Part shown: piece by piece, positions 23,289 to 25,562 of the stretch
Layout: every line of letters starts with the position of its first letter
How positions within the stretch are numbered: the first letter of the stretch is position 1
Notes under the pieces: generated by a model
Databases searched by the model: none
What the model saw: the letters and a program-made list of their open reading frames with translations, nothing else
Told to the model about the DNA's origin: nothing
Translations under genes and position numbers: made by a program
From: Lachnospiraceae bacterium
Lineage (GTDB): Bacteria; Bacillota; Clostridia; Lachnospirales; Lachnospiraceae
NCBI GenBank assembly: GCA_900753305.1
Contig: CAADYR010000163.1
Location: 1 to 25,562 of the forward strand
Length of the DNA stretch: 25,562 bases
Direction of reading: 5' to 3'

Positions 23289-23783
23289 TTATATATTCTG
23301 TACTTTTAAAATGCCTCGACGTGTTTTTATCTTACCTTTATGAAGTCTGAAAGTCTCCATTAACGAACAGTATTTATCTGCAGCAGTAACAATCCATGCC
23401 TCTCTGCACATAGGTGGAACCACTGTTAATGGCCACATATGTTTCTTAATGATATCTTCCTGTCTTTTTGTTAAAACATACTCTTTCTTTGCATTACGCA
23501 GAGCTCTTCCCGGATGATAGAAACCATGGAGCTTATGTGGATTCTTTAAATCTTTTTTATGCCAGTCATATAAAAAATAATCATGAAGTAAAGCACCCCT
23601 GACCAAATCTCTCTGATTACATGTAATATGAAGCTTTTTCTTAATCATAAGACTTGTCTTGGCAACATTGATACAATGTTCATTTACCGTCATATTACCA
23701 TGTTGAATGTGCTCCTTAGTTCTTTGAAAATTAGCAGAATTAAGGATATCTTCCGCATATTTCTTTAATTCACTATCATACAT
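23289..23783 (-). CDS. HD-domain putative phosphohydrolase
   Basis: This 164-residue soluble protein belongs to the HD superfamily of metal-dependent phosphohydrolases. Candidate metal ligands are His36 (NEHCINVAKTS), His67-Asp68 (GALLHDYFLYDWH), His86 or His90 (HGFYHPGRALRNA), His115 (IIKKHMWPL) and Asp136 (VTAADKYCS). The spacing agrees with the H...HD...D pattern of the superfamily. The substrate is unknown; relatives act on nucleotides or cyclic nucleotides. The ribosome site AGGGTGA overlaps the stop region of the L,D-transpeptidase gene 11 bp upstream, so the two are tightly coupled. Pyruvate kinase follows 79 bp downstream. The tail from about 150 on is basic (KGKIKTRRG). Confidence 0.82.
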   Translation of the reverse strand: MYDSELKKYAEDILNSANFQRTKEHIQHGNMTVNEHCINVAKTSLMIKKKLHITCNQRDLVRGALLHDYFLYDWHKKDLKNPHKLHGFYHPGRALRNAKKEYVLTKRQEDIIKKHMWPLTVVPPMCREAWIVTAADKYCSLMETFRLHKGKIKTRRGILKVQNI

Positions 23784-23794
23784 ATTTATTCACC

Positions 23795-25189
23795 CTATTC
23801 GTAATAACAAATAACAGGCATCCCTGCCTCTACATGCTCATAAATCTCTTTTGCTACTTCAAAAGGAAGATTAATACAGCCATGAGAACCTCTTGTTTCA
23901 TATATTGTTCCACCGAATTCCTTTCTCCATGACGCATCATGCATGCCAATTCCTCCATTAAAAGGCATCCAATAGGATACCGGTGTTCTATAATTTGTTC
24001 CCTTTAAAACTGCATTTCGTTCTTTATAGGTAATTGGAAAAATACCTCCCGGTGTTCCCATTCCTTTTACCATATTTCCACTGACAAAATCGCTCTCTAT
24101 TATTATGTTTCCTTTTTCCCAGAAATATAAATGCTGTTTCGATAAATTTATCTCTACATAGGTATCACCATAATCGCGTTCACCATAACTTGCTGCTGTT
24201 TGTATGTATATTGGCTCCCGTTCCTCTACTGCACCCTGTTTGATCAACTCGATCAGCTTCTGTGTTTCCTCTGCCCGATTCATACGCCAACCATAAAATC
24301 CACTGTCTATTACGATCTCTTTACCTTCTGCTGTTGTAAAATTGTGTCTACGATACGCCGTATCATAAGTTCTGGCAAGTTCCTTTATATAAGAACCTAC
24401 TTCATCCTCATTTAAATATACAGTATTATTAATATAAATTAGCCAATTATGAATTAAACTTGCATCTACTATTTCTTCTTTCTCACCAAATACATATGTA
24501 ATCTGTGATGAAACTTCTTTATTTAGTTCTTTCCAGACTTTCTGCAACTGCGCATCCTCGGTTGTAATAGAAGGATCAATATAGCATCCTGCCTCTTCCA
24601 GATTCAGTTCAGTATCCATATTCTCTAATGCAAGCTGTATACAGTCACGAACTTTTCCCTTCCTTAAATAAGTTCCCTGATAAGCCTCCACCAGTTCATA
24701 TTTACCTTCTGCTTCCTGAAATTCACCAATATACGCATTCCGAGGTTCCTTCATATTTTCTCTTTGCATAAACGGCAACGTTTCTACAACTTTTTTCATG
24801 GCATTTATATCTAATTGTCCAATATGATCTAATTCATACGAATTTTTCTTCCAAATAGATAGCGGCCACAGCCATGCATTTTGATTTTCCAGTATATTCT
24901 GCAACGCATCCCGTGTGTCTACAGCTAATGATACTTCAGATGCCGTTATATACACTTCTGTACCTTCCCTTCCTACTACATGAAGTGCATACTTTTGAAA
25001 TTCATCATCCAGTACTTTTGCTATGGTATCTACTGTTTGACCGCTGCTTTCAATCTGGTCGATCGTTGTGTGAAAGAAATAGTGTGTTCGAAAAAGAAAA
25101 TAGAATGCAAAATAGATTAACAATAATACGCTTATAATAGCGATCATGCCAAGTGTGACCTTATGCATACACTTGTTGTCTTTTTTCAT
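23795..25189 (-). CDS. Membrane-anchored L,D-transpeptidase (YkuD) with peptidoglycan-binding domains
   Basis: L,D-transpeptidases make 3-3 cross-links in peptidoglycan and are insensitive to most penicillins. This 464-residue protein has a short cytoplasmic start, one membrane helix (about 12-33) and a large extracellular part. The middle (about 60-320) holds alpha/beta regions resembling the putative peptidoglycan-binding domains (PG_binding_4) that often precede YkuD. The catalytic YkuD domain covers about 340-464: VEINLSKQHLYFW, GTPGGIFPI, PFNGGIGMHD with His417, and SHGCINLP with the nucleophile Cys438. The family motif is complete, so it should be active. AAAGGGG lies eight bases before the ATG. 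It is the first gene after the tRNA terminator; I see no convincing promoter in the short gap. Confidence 0.93.
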   Translation of the reverse strand: MKKDNKCMHKVTLGMIAIISVLLLIYFAFYFLFRTHYFFHTTIDQIESSGQTVDTIAKVLDDEFQKYALHVVGREGTEVYITASEVSLAVDTRDALQNILENQNAWLWPLSIWKKNSYELDHIGQLDINAMKKVVETLPFMQRENMKEPRNAYIGEFQEAEGKYELVEAYQGTYLRKGKVRDCIQLALENMDTELNLEEAGCYIDPSITTEDAQLQKVWKELNKEVSSQITYVFGEKEEIVDASLIHNWLIYINNTVYLNEDEVGSYIKELARTYDTAYRRHNFTTAEGKEIVIDSGFYGWRMNRAEETQKLIELIKQGAVEEREPIYIQTAASYGERDYGDTYVEINLSKQHLYFWEKGNIIIESDFVSGNMVKGMGTPGGIFPITYKERNAVLKGTNYRTPVSYWMPFNGGIGMHDASWRKEFGGTIYETRGSHGCINLPFEVAKEIYEHVEAGMPVICYYE

Positions 25190-25246
25190 TTCTGTTTCCC
25201 CTTTATTTCACATAACCATACATAGTTATTTTATCATACATTCATT

Positions 25247-25276
25247 AAAAAAGACACGGAAAACCGTGTCTTTTTT
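25247..25276 (-). terminator. Strong terminator after the tRNA cluster
   Basis: A 13-bp perfect stem (six A plus GACACGG, paired with CCGTGTC plus six T) closes on an AAAA loop. It ends the tRNA transcript and could also work on the plus strand. It lies 39 bases after the Phe gene. Confidence 0.9.
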
Positions 25277-25315
25277 ATATTTTATAAATATATTTACCAT
25301 TTTAAATAACAAAAA

Positions 25316-25388
<73 letters not shown>

Positions 25389-25394
25389 ATTGAG

Positions 25395-25468
25395 TAGCGG
25401 GGACAGGATTTGAACCTGTGACCTTCGGGTTATGAGCCCGACGAGCTTCCAGACTGCTCCACCCCGCG
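25395..25468 (-). tRNA. Initiator tRNA-fMet (CAU)
   Basis: The anticodon is CAT. Three consecutive G-C pairs in the anticodon stem (GGG / CCC) and an unpaired first position mark it as the initiator: base 1 is C and base 72 is T, where most bacteria have C-A. Six bases separate it from the Phe gene. CCA is not encoded. Confidence 0.95.
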
Positions 25469-25481
25469 TTATTAATTTTAA

Positions 25482-25562
25482 TGGATGGAGGTGGATTCGA
25501 ACCACCGAAGCAATTTGCAGCAGATTTACAGTCTGTCCCCTTTGGCCACTCGGGAATCCATC
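25482..25562 (-). tRNA. tRNA-Tyr (GUA), 5' base outside window
   Basis: The anticodon loop reads CTGTAAA (GTA). A long variable arm, as in bacterial tRNA-Tyr, is present between anticodon and T arms. The acceptor 3' strand TCCATCC (25483-25489) needs one more 5' base (expected G) beyond the right edge. No CCA is encoded. A 13-base spacer leads to tRNA-fMet. Confidence 0.95.

Noticed and set aside
23280..23300. TATAAT at the end of the HD gene as a pyk promoter
   Set aside because: No acceptable -35 at 16-18 bases; the hexamer arises from the terminal AAT ATA TAA codons.

Overview
This 25.6 kb window is low-GC Firmicutes chromosome, most likely from an anaerobic, spore-forming gut clostridium of the Lachnospiraceae type. 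The clues are sporulation genes (spmA, spmB, ricT and a Spo0A-type DNA-binding protein), strong AGGAGG-type ribosome sites, a Fe-S serine dehydratase, intracellular plant-glycan hydrolases and tRNA genes without encoded CCA. The family-level assignment is inference. Apart from two regulators (AraC type at the left edge, LytTR type at 12.6 kb), every gene lies on the minus strand, so transcription mostly runs right to left. I saw no phage, insertion sequence, CRISPR array or integrase.

Reading in the direction of transcription from the right edge: a tRNA cluster (Tyr, cut by one base; initiator fMet; Phe) ends in a strong terminator at 25247-25276. Ten genes follow, closely spaced or overlapping, with no convincing internal terminator: L,D-transpeptidase, HD-domain protein, pyruvate kinase, guanylate-kinase-like protein, yaaR, holB, ricT, trmN6-like methyltransferase, a DUF4015 lipoprotein, rsmI. 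acpP comes next with its own TTGACA-N17-TATACT promoter inside the end of rsmI, and a terminator at 15183-15209. The yaaR-holB-ricT-trmN6-rsmI core matches the Bacillus subtilis tmk-yaaQ-yaaR-holB-yaaT-yabA-yabB-yazA-yabC neighbourhood, but a guanylate-kinase-like gene sits where tmk would be, yaaQ and yabA are absent, and a lipoprotein replaces yazA.

From 15.1 to 8.9 kb: spmA, a secreted pectinesterase-fold beta-helix protein lacking the usual catalytic motifs (own promoter), and, convergent with it, a LytTR regulator with a degenerate receiver. Divergent from that regulator runs sdaAB-sdaAA-spmB-MATE, closed by a perfect 15-bp hairpin terminator. spmA and spmB, neighbours in most spore formers, are therefore separated by about 3.7 kb of unrelated genes.

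From 8.7 to 1.0 kb: a Spo0A DNA-binding domain protein without a receiver, then a two-gene cytoplasmic glycan operon (GH115 alpha-glucuronidase and a 1153-residue GH2 enzyme with C-terminal beta-sandwich modules), then a small membrane protein with its own promoter and terminator. An AraC-type regulator truncated by the left edge faces this group and is a plausible regulator of the glycan operon.

The most notable structures beyond the gene list are: a repeated translation-start module (GAAAGG[T/C]ATG-N3-ATTA-N2-ATG) ahead of four unrelated genes; a 9-12-9 bp direct repeat of the LytTR-operator layout in front of the degenerate LytTR regulator; two nested 7-bp dyads ahead of GH115; and the receiver-less Spo0A paralogue.
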